Shown here piece by piece: positions 32,238 through 41,950 of a DNA stretch of 64,000 nt (positions are counted from its first letter, which is position 1; each line of letters begins with the position of its first letter). The translations under genes and the position numbers were made by a program. The notes under the pieces are model-generated. The model was given only the letters and a program-made list of their open reading frames with translations, ran no database searches and was not told the origin of the DNA. The stretch lies in NCBI RefSeq assembly GCF_029852145.1, contig NC_079975.1:14319275-14383274 (forward strand), read 5' to 3'. The DNA is from Microplitis mediator. Lineage: Eukaryota > Arthropoda > Insecta > Hymenoptera > Braconidae.

Positions 32238-34115
32238 ATGGTACTGCTCGCAATAATCCTGTTGGCTCAACCCCTACAAGCACTATTGGGGTACGATTGT
32301 GGGGGCATATCTATGAACGTCACTACCATATCAGCAAACAAAGTGGGCGAGTGTGACATACCGTTGAAGAATCCAGAGGAAAAGCCAGTATCGCTTCAAT
32401 TACTTCAGTTAGCAGAATTTAGTAACACGGAAGTGTTTGAATGCCGGGTAGAAATAAATCGAGTGATAACATATTGTGGAGATTGGTATCATGCATTCGT
32501 AGTGGCAAATGGAAGAAGAGAGTATATTTATGAATTAGAGTACAGACAATGCAAAAGGTTACATGAGACTGGCAGCTTAAAATTGGGTTATAATGCAGAA
32601 TTGGAGGGATTAACAAGAAACGCAACACATTATCAGACAATTATGCTGGCAGGAACTACCACGGTGGATGGAAAATGTGCGGGAACACAATATAGTGACC
32701 CGTTTGGTACTTGGAGTCAAGTGATTGTGGAAGCGACCGTTAGAGTAACAGTTAGGAACTATTTTGCCACAGTGGAGCGTGCAAGCAATAAGGTAGTTCT
32801 TAGCAGTGGAGCAAGATGCGACTGGGCTGAAGGAGGATGCATAGATCAAACAGGAGGTAATACATTTTGGGAGGTCATAAGGGAGGAATCATGCCAAACA
32901 GCGAGTCACATAATTTTGTACGAGGGACCTGGCACGCTATTATCTGGAGAAAAAGGAGAACCAGAAATTTATACGATTAATACAGAGGATATAACATTTG
33001 CTCTAGCGAAGAAAATGGACAAGAAAATATGCGGTTACACCTTAATACAAACGGAACATCCCAAACTATTAATTAAGGTACTCAAACCAGGTGAAGAAAC
33101 GGCGAGAGTAAAATCAATCTCGACGCAGGACCTTGACATATTTGCTTACATAAATTCAAAATTTGTGTATGTAGAAAAACACATTAAACGACAAATGAGA
33201 TCTCTTTACAGAGATATATTAACACACAAGTGCGAGGTCGAAAGGCAAGTAATATTAAATGCGCTGATGTTATCAGGACTAAAACCAGAGGAATTCGCTT
33301 ATGCGATAATGAAAGGACCAGGATACTACGCAACAGTTGCAGGAGAAATTATTTACCTAATCAAGTGCATACCGGTAGATGTCCAATTGAGAAAAGTGGA
33401 AGAATGTTATCAGGAGTTACCGGTGATTTATCAAAATCAGAGTTGGTTTGTCACGGCTAGATCAAGAATGTTGACTAAGCAAGGTACTATTATAGATTGC
33501 AACCAGTTACTATCGGTCGGATATGAAGTAGATGGGGCATGGATCGTTATGAAACCGGGATTTGAAGATATCCAAGAACCACAAATGCTAAAACCAACGA
33601 CCATACCAACTTGGGATTATGAGGATACAAGATATTTGGCGACAAGTGGGATATACACGGAAAAGGATTTAGAAAAGTTGAGGAATAGAATAATGCTGCC
33701 GGTAGAAACTCCAGTTTTGGTTAATACCATAATAAGAGGGGCAACAGGCCGCACTATTGTTGGTAGTACGGGAATATCAATGACGCAGTTCATGGATGAA
33801 TCAGTAATTGAGAATTATGCAAAGAAACAATGGGATAAATTTTGGGGAGGATTTTTAATATTTGGAACGGCAAGTGCGGGATTGATAGGCATAATGATAA
33901 GTATAAAAATGCTGAAAATAATAATCGACACGGTAGTACATGGATACATTTTACATCGAGCATACGGCTGGAGTTTGTATTTAGTGGGTGCAATTTTATC
34001 GTCAGTAACACATTTATTGTTACAATTGGCGGAAGAACCGTTAAAAAGCGAGAAGAAGAAGAAATCAAGGGAACGTAAAAATAGAGGGAAGCCGGTTTCG
34101 GAAACCGCAAATTAA
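32238..34115 (+). CDS. Chuvirus-like envelope glycoprotein
   Basis: A 625-residue secretory membrane protein from ATG 32238 (the frame is open from 32205). Residues 1-18 form a signal peptide (MVLLAIILLAQPLQALLG). The ectodomain has many cysteines, N-glycosylation sites (NVT, NAT, NQS), and blocks CRVEINRVITYCGDW, DPFGTWSQVIVEATVRV and SSGARCDW. Near the C-terminus GGFLIFGTASAGLIGIMIS is a membrane segment (about 536-558), a second hydrophobic stretch follows near 578-597, and a lysine/arginine-rich tail ends the protein. The layout and blocks resemble the glycoprotein of chuviruses (Jingchuvirales), copies of which are known in insect genomes and in some insect LTR elements. Identification is by eye. 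The frame is intact, so it may still mediate receptor binding and membrane fusion. Confidence 0.75.
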   Translation: MVLLAIILLAQPLQALLGYDCGGISMNVTTISANKVGECDIPLKNPEEKPVSLQLLQLAEFSNTEVFECRVEINRVITYCGDWYHAFVVANGRREYIYELEYRQCKRLHETGSLKLGYNAELEGLTRNATHYQTIMLAGTTTVDGKCAGTQYSDPFGTWSQVIVEATVRVTVRNYFATVERASNKVVLSSGARCDWAEGGCIDQTGGNTFWEVIREESCQTASHIILYEGPGTLLSGEKGEPEIYTINTEDITFALAKKMDKKICGYTLIQTEHPKLLIKVLKPGEETARVKSISTQDLDIFAYINSKFVYVEKHIKRQMRSLYRDILTHKCEVERQVILNALMLSGLKPEEFAYAIMKGPGYYATVAGEIIYLIKCIPVDVQLRKVEECYQELPVIYQNQSWFVTARSRMLTKQGTIIDCNQLLSVGYEVDGAWIVMKPGFEDIQEPQMLKPTTIPTWDYEDTRYLATSGIYTEKDLEKLRNRIMLPVETPVLVNTIIRGATGRTIVGSTGISMTQFMDESVIENYAKKQWDKFWGGFLIFGTASAGLIGIMISIKMLKIIIDTVVHGYILHRAYGWSLYLVGAILSSVTHLLLQLAEEPLKSEKKKKSRERKNRGKPVSETAN

Positions 34116-34304
34116 GATAAGCGGGAAAAAAAAAACGAGAGGGAAATTAGTTAAAAGATCGGTTATTTTATTTTTGAAAAAAAATTTTCTTTTTCTCTCT
34201 CTTGAAAAAAAAAAATAATAAACAAAAAAAAAAAAACAAAAAAAAAAGGAAGGAAGGGTGATTATGATTTTAAATTTGATGAATTAAATGGTTGCAGTGC
34301 CACG
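34116..34304 (+). other. Spacer between the two envelope genes, with acceptor for the second
   Basis: A-rich spacer. AG at 34296-34297 ends a GATGAATTAAATGGTTGCAG acceptor; the exon starts at the third base of a codon of the F-like frame, again the phase left by the donor at 9669. Confidence 0.5.
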
Positions 34305-36263
34305 ATGAGGACGGGAGAAGGGACTACAGGAAGGATGATAAGATTGGACAACAGACGGGGATTGTATTCAGAGGATATCGGGGAATACAGGGTTTTATCG
34401 CATGAGTGGAAAATAATAACATTCATAGATATGTATGAGGAAGAAGCTGAGACGGATCGGTTAGTGAAGGAATTGGACAAATTAAGGGAGCAGGTCAAGA
34501 GTGAGGAGGGCCTCATGGAATTGGAAAAACGAGTTAACCAAATAAAAACCTGGATAGAAGAAAGTAGCGATTGGTGTAGGCGGAGAGCAGCGGAATCAAC
34601 GCCCGACTTAATGGATTATTATGAGAAAATATCTAATTTTGTACAAAATAATAATAGTTTAGTAAGGACAGGAGATAACGAGGTCATACTCCGGAACCAA
34701 GAGGAATTCAGCATTGGAAAAGGAAATGAAGAAGACAAGGTGGATTTGACTCAGTTTGAGGGGGAGTTAGAAGTCCGCGAGTCTGTTAGTAAAAGAGTGT
34801 TTTTCGCCTCCTTTATGGTAACTGAAGGCCAGATTTTCAATGGGATATTGTCGGTGTCGGATTTTCAGCGGGCCATTGGCGTTATTTTGGAAGACAGTAA
34901 AGGGATGGAACTTCCTACAGGAACGGATTCAGATGGGATAAGAACATTGCTGGCGATCATAGATGCAGAGGTACAAGTTTATAATCAAAGAATTATATAC
35001 ACCTGGAGGGTGCCGTTTATGTTAAGAACGAAATATAGACTGATCAAACACTATTCATTTCCCACCATACTATCAACAGCACCGATGTATGGGATGATCA
35101 TAATGCCGACTACACCATATACTGCCATAAGAGAAGGTGAATATATATCACTTACCAGGGATGACATCGAAAAGAGTAAGGTAATCGGTGATCGATTCTT
35201 TGGAGTTAGTAGAGTTGTCACACATGAGCTGGAAGGTGGAAAGGGTTGCGAAGCGAGGTTGTATGCAGGGAAAAACGTCGATATCAACGAGTGTGAATTG
35301 AGAGTGGTCAAGTTGGAAAAGACATTTTGGACGAAGTTACATAATACGAATGCCTGGCTGTTTGTTGCCATGGGCGACGAAATTTTAAAAATTGGTTGCG
35401 CTGGAAATAAGACTGAGGAAATGACCGTGAACGGAACGGGAGTGATGTGGATGCGGGAAGAGTGTGAGGGAGTGACAGGTGAAACATTCTTAACTTCAAC
35501 TCGAGGAAGACACGTCGTGGCAAAGATTATGGATAGAGAGTTGGGCTGGCCAGAGATTAGGGAAGAGTTGGAAAAGATCCTGGAAGGAACTCATATTGCC
35601 CTGGATAACTTAATGGCCGCGGTGGGACGAATGCAAGGTGATGGAGCCACTGTGGAAAAAGGAGGTGTCAGATTAGCAGAGGTGCGACAGGAGTTGCGCC
35701 ACATGGTAGAGATTAAAAGAATACAAGCTGAAATTGTGGAAATCAAGACCTTGGCCGTGTATTTCTGCATAGGACTAGGCGTCGTTATATTTTTAATTTT
35801 GGGTGGATTGTGTTCAAGATTATACATAAAACGAAAACTTCAAGCAGAGAATGAGAGGCAAGCAGAAGAAGGTAAAATTACAACGTCAAAAGAGCCAGGG
35901 GTATCTACAAAAGGAAGATGTCGGGTGGAAAACAAGAAACAGACGGAAGACAAGAAAGAGACACCTATAGAAGAACTTAAGATGGAACCAGTTCAGCAAA
36001 AGGATAAGATGTTAGGTAGTCCGATGCCGCCGCCAAAATCGAAACGGACAAAAAGGGAAAAGAAAGTAGACATACCCCAATTGAAGGAAGTACACAACGC
36101 TATCGGAACTGACGAGGCACAGGAACAAGTGGGGGTATCGTATGCGGATTTGGAGATGATGCAGTTAACACAGCTTCCTCATCACAGTAGCGAATCAGGA
36201 GGTTTGACCAGAGCTACTACTGCCCGTCGGAGTATTTGGCATTATAAGAACTTGAGATTGTAG
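34305..36263 (+). CDS. env: Baculovirus-F/errantivirus-type envelope protein
   Basis: A 652-codon frame. Its start, YRVLSHEWKIITFIDM, is typical of the N-terminal subunit of F-type envelopes. A coiled-coil-like stretch follows (about 45-90). KR at 163-164 before a hydrophobic VFFASFMV could be the cleavage point and fusion peptide, although a canonical RXKR site is missing. Cysteine-rich C-terminal blocks (GGKGCEARLYAG, GCAGNK) match the family layout. A membrane segment lies near 484-507 (YFCIGLGVVIFLILGGL), then an unusually long charged tail of about 145 residues. The ORF has no signal peptide of its own; the leader exon at 9632-9669 could provide one by splicing to 34298. This is the expected env position of an errantivirus, so the chuvirus-like gene before it is the addition. 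Confidence 0.82.
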   Translation: MRTGEGTTGRMIRLDNRRGLYSEDIGEYRVLSHEWKIITFIDMYEEEAETDRLVKELDKLREQVKSEEGLMELEKRVNQIKTWIEESSDWCRRRAAESTPDLMDYYEKISNFVQNNNSLVRTGDNEVILRNQEEFSIGKGNEEDKVDLTQFEGELEVRESVSKRVFFASFMVTEGQIFNGILSVSDFQRAIGVILEDSKGMELPTGTDSDGIRTLLAIIDAEVQVYNQRIIYTWRVPFMLRTKYRLIKHYSFPTILSTAPMYGMIIMPTTPYTAIREGEYISLTRDDIEKSKVIGDRFFGVSRVVTHELEGGKGCEARLYAGKNVDINECELRVVKLEKTFWTKLHNTNAWLFVAMGDEILKIGCAGNKTEEMTVNGTGVMWMREECEGVTGETFLTSTRGRHVVAKIMDRELGWPEIREELEKILEGTHIALDNLMAAVGRMQGDGATVEKGGVRLAEVRQELRHMVEIKRIQAEIVEIKTLAVYFCIGLGVVIFLILGGLCSRLYIKRKLQAENERQAEEGKITTSKEPGVSTKGRCRVENKKQTEDKKETPIEELKMEPVQQKDKMLGSPMPPPKSKRTKREKKVDIPQLKEVHNAIGTDEAQEQVGVSYADLEMMQLTQLPHHSSESGGLTRATTARRSIWHYKNLRL

Positions 36264-36826
36264 AGGAGCTCGCCATCACCAACCTATCTGTTCCTATTCC
36301 CTTTTCCCAACCTATTTGTTCTGTTGCAGGCACGTCACACAGGGAAAATGCAGCCAGCATGCCGGGTCGTTCAAGTCTATTGGATTTCAGGATCACGAAA
36401 GCTGCGGTCGATAAAGCCCAATTACAACGTACAAGGCAGTGGAATGCAGAATTCATTTTTTTTAATTATTTATCAATCATTATTCTCTTGTGCATTGTTC
36501 TTTCAACAAATATTCTATTTTCCTTAGTATGTAGAGAGTCTCTTCAGGGAACATAAGCTTACGTTAATATATATACATAAAATCCGAAGGGCATCCTAAG
36601 AGATAAGTAATCATTTTATTTTTTTTTCGAGTATTATATTTTTTTTTGAACAGGTATGCAACGTATACTGTTGTGCAGCTGAAAATTAACCTGAGCTCCA
36701 ACGGGTCGAGAAGGAGAATCGTGATCTCGGGTGATATCAGGGAGTTCACATGCGACTTACCCTGTGAATAGGATTGTCCCTTGTACCATTCGGGAGAATG
36801 GCTTTCTTTTTCGAACCGGGGGAGCG
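36264..36826 (+). other. 3' untranslated region with polypurine-type tract
   Basis: Holds the small membrane ORF and, just before the LTR, GGGGGAG (36818-36824), the likely plus-strand primer. A second candidate acceptor (TTTTTTTGAACAG) lies near 36640-36653. Confidence 0.5.
36359..36556 (+). CDS. Possible small C-terminally anchored membrane protein (65 aa)
   Basis: The frame codes a polar N-terminus and one long hydrophobic segment near the C-terminus (FNYLSIIILLCIVLSTNILF). A strong acceptor, TTTGTTCTGTTGCAG at 36315-36329, lies 30 bases upstream, so a spliced RNA could express it. It is not in phase with the leader exon, and an ATG at 36346 in another frame precedes it. No family is recognised; it could be spurious. 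Confidence 0.3.
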   Translation: MPGRSSLLDFRITKAAVDKAQLQRTRQWNAEFIFFNYLSIIILLCIVLSTNILFSLVCRESLQGT

Positions 36827-37542
36827 TGTGACGGGTGAGCTGACGCCCATCCGTCTAATACTAATTAACAAATAATAGATAGATATATTTTAGTTCAGAA
36901 AGCAATACATTTTATAGTAGTTTCATTAGGCGCTACACAGCTGCACATAAATATCGCATTACATTAGTGTATTAAGTCTTACTTTTATAAAGACAATGCG
37001 ATGAGCAGACGTTTCGCGTGGTCAGCAGTTTTGACTGTGGGAAGAAAAGAGTTCCGTTGGAGACGGCGAAGGGATATTTTCTTATACAGCACGAAAAGAG
37101 TTCTCATGGGAAACGGCGGAATGATATTTTGGAAGCAGAGGATGCAATTGCAGAAGAAGAGTTAGTTACCATAGTTAAGCTGATTCGAATAGTCGTCTGC
37201 TCGCGCATAAATATTATATCTCACTTATTTTGCCGCTTTTATTACAGATCACTATAAGAATACATTTAATGCCGCTATTGTTGAATGAAAATATTGTATT
37301 TGTATCCGATTCATTTATGCTATCTTAGGATTGTAAAAGAGACTCTCAGGGTCTTTCCTGGGTACTCCCATATTTTGGGGACGCCCAATAAACAAATATC
37401 CATTAAATTCACATATAGTCATTCCTTCACTGAGCGACCAACACCCTTTATAACATCCTATTAAATTTCTAGAGACGCTGAGCTAGGCACGGTAAGATCG
37501 GTTACGAAGTAAGAACATTAAGGTGTAAGCTCACACGTAACA
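36827..37542 (+). repeat. 3' LTR (716 bp)
   Basis: Matches 7520-8235 except for two noticed transitions (37264 and 37352). It is followed by TGTAT (37543-37547), the second copy of the target duplication. Confidence 0.95.
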
Positions 37543-38290
37543 TGTATTAAAATATTCAAAAGCTCATAGTTTGGTAGAAAATTGATGAAATGACATATTT
37601 TTTTTTTCAATTTTTTCGTTTTTGTATGTATTTTTCTAAAAAAAATAGTAAAAAATTATCCAAGTTTTCTTTCTATTTTTTATTTAACAATTTTGAAAAA
37701 AATCAAATTTTATTGATGATTGTCACTTTTAATTTTTGTTTTCACTTTTTTTTTTCAAATTCTGATGTTCACTAAATACCGTAAAAAAATTTTTGAAGTG
37801 GTATTATGAAAAATAGCCGTAGTTTATAAAAAATTTTTTTTTCATTTGAAAAAAAAAATATAAAGAAAAAAAACGCTACTCTAAAAATTTCAGAGAATTG
37901 GTAGAAAATGCTAAAGTTTCTTATAAAAAAAAAAATCAAAAATCAAAAATGACAATCATCCCAAAATTTTCGTTTTTTGTCGAAATTTAAAAAATAAACG
38001 TTAAAGATGAATCAGTAATTTTTTTTACTATTTTTTTCCAAGAACTACATCTAATAACAAAATTTTTGAAAAAAAAAACATCCCGATAAGTCAAATTTTG
38101 AAAAAGTTATAACTATTTGAAAATAAAAAGGCCGTTTTTTTTTTTAAATTAATAACTTTTTTTTGGGTGGGTAAAAAAATTTGAAAAAATTATGAGAAAC
38201 GTTTTTCATAGTGTAGAAAACGATGAAAAACTTTCAGCCAAATCGAAAGGGGTCGGGGTCAAAAGTGGTCGATTTGGCGTGGAATACCCC
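37543..38290. other. AT-rich right flank of the LTR element
   Basis: No gene. Many A and T homopolymers, and several AAAATTTTTGAAAAAA-type words. Confidence 0.5.
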
Positions 38291-38399
38291 ATATACCCAT
38301 CCGAAAAAATTTATAACCTAAAATATAATCGGTTATAATTATTATAATTTGAAATATATTGTCGGAATATATCCACAAAATTATATCCACAACTTATAA

Positions 38400-38950
38400 G
38401 CAACTTTATAATACATTATAATCCAAAATATATTTTTAAGGTTACATTCGCTGATATATTCGCAAATTATAACCGGAATTATAATAAATTATACCCTAAA
38501 ATATATCTTTAAAGGTGTACCCTTAGATATATACGAAATTATAACCGAAATTATAATAAACTATATCCAAAAATATATTTCTAGAGTTATATTCTCAGAT
38601 ATATCCGCAAATTATAACTGGAATTATAATAAACTATATCCCGAAATATATCTTTTGAGTTATATCCTTAGATATATCCAAAATTCTAACGAGAATTATA
38701 ATAAATTATACCCCAAAATGTATCTTCAGAGTTACATCCTTACATATATCCGCAAATTATAACGAGAATTATAATAGATTATACCTTAAAATATATTTTT
38801 AGGGTTATATTCCCAGATATATCCGCAAATTCTAACCGAAATTATAGTAAACTATATCCTAAAATATATCTTTTAAGTTATATCCTTAGATACATCCGAA
38901 GTTATAACCAAAATTATAATAAATTACACCCTAAAATATATCTTTGAAGT
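38400..38950. repeat. About 75-bp degenerate tandem array
   Basis: ATAATAAACTATATCC-like markers recur near 38484, 38560, 38627, 38697, 38770, 38845 and 38920 with TATATCCGCAAATTATAAC between them. Confidence 0.6.
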
Positions 38951-39388
38951 TCCCGGGAAGAAAAAATTATATATAATAATACATAATCATATATAATTAT
39001 ATAATTTTGTATAATTATACATGATTATATCTCATTATTTTAAACTTTTTATTTTTAATTATATATAAATATACATAATTATTTAAATTTATATATAGTC
39101 TTATATAACTGTATATAATCATATATTTTTATATAAATATACATAATTCTGTTATTTTAAATATAATCATACATATTTTTACATTCGCTCGAAAAAATTT
39201 TATATAGTTATATAAAATTTTATACAACTGAGTTCTAAAAAATTTTATCGAATCGCAATTTCTGAGTGAATATCAAGCTGTGCGGGTGTTTGAATCATAA
39301 TATTTTGTGAAACAATTTAGATACAACCAAACAACGTAAGCCTATTCATAAAAACTGCAAAATGATTTAGAAAACAAAGTCTATAAAA

Positions 39389-39616
39389 TTTTTTTCTCGC
39401 CTCCGGGCGGAAAGCGTCAACTTTTGTCCCGCTGTGCAAAACAAAGTTGCCGCTTTCCGCCTCCGTCGAGGAGAAAAATAGTATACACTCCTCGGAAAGT
39501 AAATAATAAAGCCTCAGATCACATTTTTGTTGACCTCGGCTTCGCCTCGGCCAACAATTACATGTGATCTGAGACATTTCTTACTTTACTTCCCTAGGTG
39601 TGTAATATACTATTGA
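39389..39616. mobile_element. Compact multi-hairpin element, copy 1 (about 230 bp)
   Basis: Contains GGCGGAAAGCG facing CGCTTTCCGCC, then CTCAGATCACAT facing ATGTGATCTGAG around GACCTCGGCTTCGCCTCGG. Nearly the same sequence occurs at 44704-44935 in the same orientation. The GC-rich hairpins stand out from the AT-rich surroundings. Confidence 0.7.
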
Positions 39617-39999
39617 TTTATTACCGCATTCATAAATGTTATAAAGAAAAACTTTTTTTTTAATTCTTGGAAATAGACTAACAAAACCCAAAGCGGGATG
39701 ACAGCTAAAAAATTTTGAAGTTCCAACGATTAATTATGTTATAAAAAACTCAGATATAAAATTAAAAAAGTTTTAGTGAAGTTTAAAAGATTTTAACTTC
39801 TCATTTTTTTTTTAATTTGCCAAAAGAAGGAATTATTGCCCCGCTATTAGTGGGTATACCACTATTGGTCTCTTTACCCTATAAACAATAACATAATTGA
39901 ATACAATACAAATAATAGAATCAATCATTTATTGATGTCTTCAATTTTCTAAAGTTGATTTGTATCCAAATAAATACAATTAACTTCTACTTTCAAGTG

Positions 40000-41503
40000 C
40001 ACTGTAAAAAAAGATTCCTGACGTCAAACCAGATTCGTTTGGTTCAAGTACTCCGTGCGTTTGGATACAGCCAAGCGCGTCAAGCGATTGAGTCTACCGC
40101 CCTCTACGTTTGACAGTATATTTTGCTTCAACTGAGAGTTTCTTGAGGGAAGGAACCAAGTCGTTTGAACTAACTCTATAGTATTTGATATAACTCAATA
40201 ACTTTTTTCATTTAAAAAAAAATAGAAATTAGTTCAAGTCATTGAAACTGTTGATACAATAATGATTTTTGTTTTATATAGAATAATTAAAAATTTCACT
40301 CAAAGTAAATTGTTAGGTGATTGAAGGTATCAATTTTCAGTTAAGTCAAAATTTTATTAAAGCAAATTAATTTTAGTGTTGAAAGTAATATTTTTGTAGG
40401 TCCGTTGAAACTGTCCTTGCAATTGATACAATAAAAAATCGAATTGTTTCAAGTTGCTGTATTGCATTGATCCAAAAAAACATTAATCTGCATCAAGTGA
40501 ATATTGCCTTTAATTATTTCATCAATGATTAATTTAAAAACAAATTTTTTTTCTTACGTATTTTTTTATTTTTGATTTTATTTTTATTATTATTATTATT
40601 ATTACTATTAGTATTATTATCACTTTTTTATATTAAGTATTGGGACAATTACATTATATTATTATTATTATTGTATTGCATACATTACACTTTACAAATA
40701 GTTCTGACATACTCAGTTTTTAGTGAAAAATTAAATAATCGTAGAATTAGTATCCGGAGGAATCGAACCTAGCACCTTACGCGCGAGAGTCAGGCGCTTT
40801 ACCGCTACGCTACGGGACCAGTAGGAAGTTTGAGTTTAGTTGTGCTTCTAGGACTTTGTTCTCATATTGAATGGATATATACAGTCAATTGCTTATACAT
40901 TGATCTAAACGTGATAAATATGTGACTCTTTTTATAAATAAATTTTTTTATTTAACCGATAATATAAAGACTTTCATTCAAATATAGTTCGATATTTTGT
41001 AACGATTACATTTATATTCTTGTCGAATATTTTTCAGTTTTAATGTGAGAGCGTCAAATTATTCCTACAACCTCGTTGGATTCTCTCTCCAAGAAACTCG
41101 TCGGTTGACACGACACGTTCGGTATTATAGGAAACTACTTTTGTTTCATTGAAACATGTGAAGCTGTCAAACTCAACGTTTCAAAAGTTTCAGTTAAATT
41201 TCTAAAAATTGAAAAGTTTGCTTCAACAATTTTTTATTTTTAAATCAAGTACATTCAAACTTGAATTAAAATATATTTTACTATTCGTTTAAATGTTAAT
41301 TTAATTACGGTCAAACTTAAAAACTTTAATATAAACGCTTAATCAATTTCTAATAATCGAGTAGAGATTTTCATTCAATAAAAATGATTTTCTTAAGACA
41401 AACTAGTTTTCGTTACTTCAAACGAATTTGGTTTCACTGAAGAGGAAATTTGTCAAACTCTTAGAAAGTTTGATGTCAGTACCTTATTTCTTACAGTGTG
41501 GTT
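40000..41503. mobile_element. Inverted-repeat element (about 1.5 kb), non-autonomous
   Basis: CACTGTAAAAAAAGATTCCT then GACGTCAAAC at the left end faces TTTGATGTCAGTACCTTATTTCTTACAGTG at the right end. The interior is AT-rich with TTCAA/TTGAA motifs and no coding frame. A clear target duplication was not seen. Confidence 0.5.
40753..40823 (-). repeat. tRNA-like sequence (degenerate)
   Basis: On the minus strand an A-box-like TAGCGTAGCGGTAAAGCGC is followed at tRNA spacing by a B-box GGTTCGATTCC. Acceptor and T stems do not pair properly, so this is probably a tRNA-derived pseudogene or SINE head. Confidence 0.5.
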
Positions 41504-41507
41504 CATT

Positions 41508-41577
41508 CAGCACAGTTGGTAATATATCCGACTTCGAATCAGAAGAGTTTGGGTTCGAGCCCATGACTCGGCGAGAT
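41508..41577 (+). repeat. tRNA-like sequence (arginine-type anticodon arm, degenerate)
   Basis: CAGCACAGTTGGTAAT resembles a D arm, CCGACTTCGAATCAG an anticodon arm with TCG, and TGGGTTCGAGCCCA a perfect T arm. The acceptor stem does not pair. Lies directly after the inverted-repeat element. Confidence 0.5.
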
Positions 41578-41950
41578 TTTTTTTTTTTATTTTTTTCATG
41601 GCTGTTATTGTATATGTAACTTAATAAAGTTATATATAATTATATATTTATACCTCGATTAGACTTTAAAATTGTATTTGAAAATTTAGAATTTAAATTA
41701 TAATTTAGAGTTATAATCTATGGTTTATAATTTGGATTATAATTTAAAATTATATTTGAAAAATTATAATTTAAATTACAATTTTGAAATTAGAATATGA
41801 TTATTGTAATCTCGATTATAATTCTAAATTATATCTCACGGTTATAATCTTGCGGCAAAATGTCATATAATCTAGGATATATCCAAGTTATAATCATGGA
41901 TACATATTTGACTACATTTTCGGTTATAAAAATTTTCGTATGGGTATATA

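Larger units (their letters stand above)
7520..37542 (+). mobile_element. Giant (30,023 bp) gypsy/errantivirus-like LTR retroelement with two envelope-type genes and an antisense gene cassette
   Basis: Two direct LTRs of 716 bp (7520-8235 and 36827-37542) begin TGTGACGGG and end CACGTAACA. TGTAT flanks the element on both sides (7515-7519 and 37543-37547). A primer binding site follows the 5' LTR and a G-rich run precedes the 3' LTR. The order is leader, gag, pol, ankyrin gene, antisense cassette, chuvirus-like glycoprotein, F-like envelope. The RT and integrase have the usual catalytic residues, and gag and pol are unbroken. Typical errantiviruses measure 7-9 kb, so about 20 kb is extra. The two LTRs differ at only two noticed positions (7957 G against 37264 A; 8045 C against 37352 T), which implies a recent insertion and makes it unlikely that the extra DNA is junk accumulated after insertion. 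Confidence 0.95.
38291..41950. mobile_element. Probable non-autonomous element with inverted ends and satellite-like arms (about 3.7 kb)
   Basis: The left end ATATACCCATCCGAAAAAAT continues TTATAACC and is matched by the reverse complement of 41921-41950 (GGTTATAAAAATTTTCGTAT continuing GGGTATATAT) with few mismatches. Behind the left end a degenerate tandem array of about 75-bp units (marker ATAATAAACTATATCC) runs to about 38950. The right arm holds ATTATAATTTAAATT-type repeats from about 41640. Inside lie a 230-bp hairpin element, two tRNA-like sequences and another inverted-repeat element, so this is a nest of insertions. No transposase is present. Confidence 0.5.
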
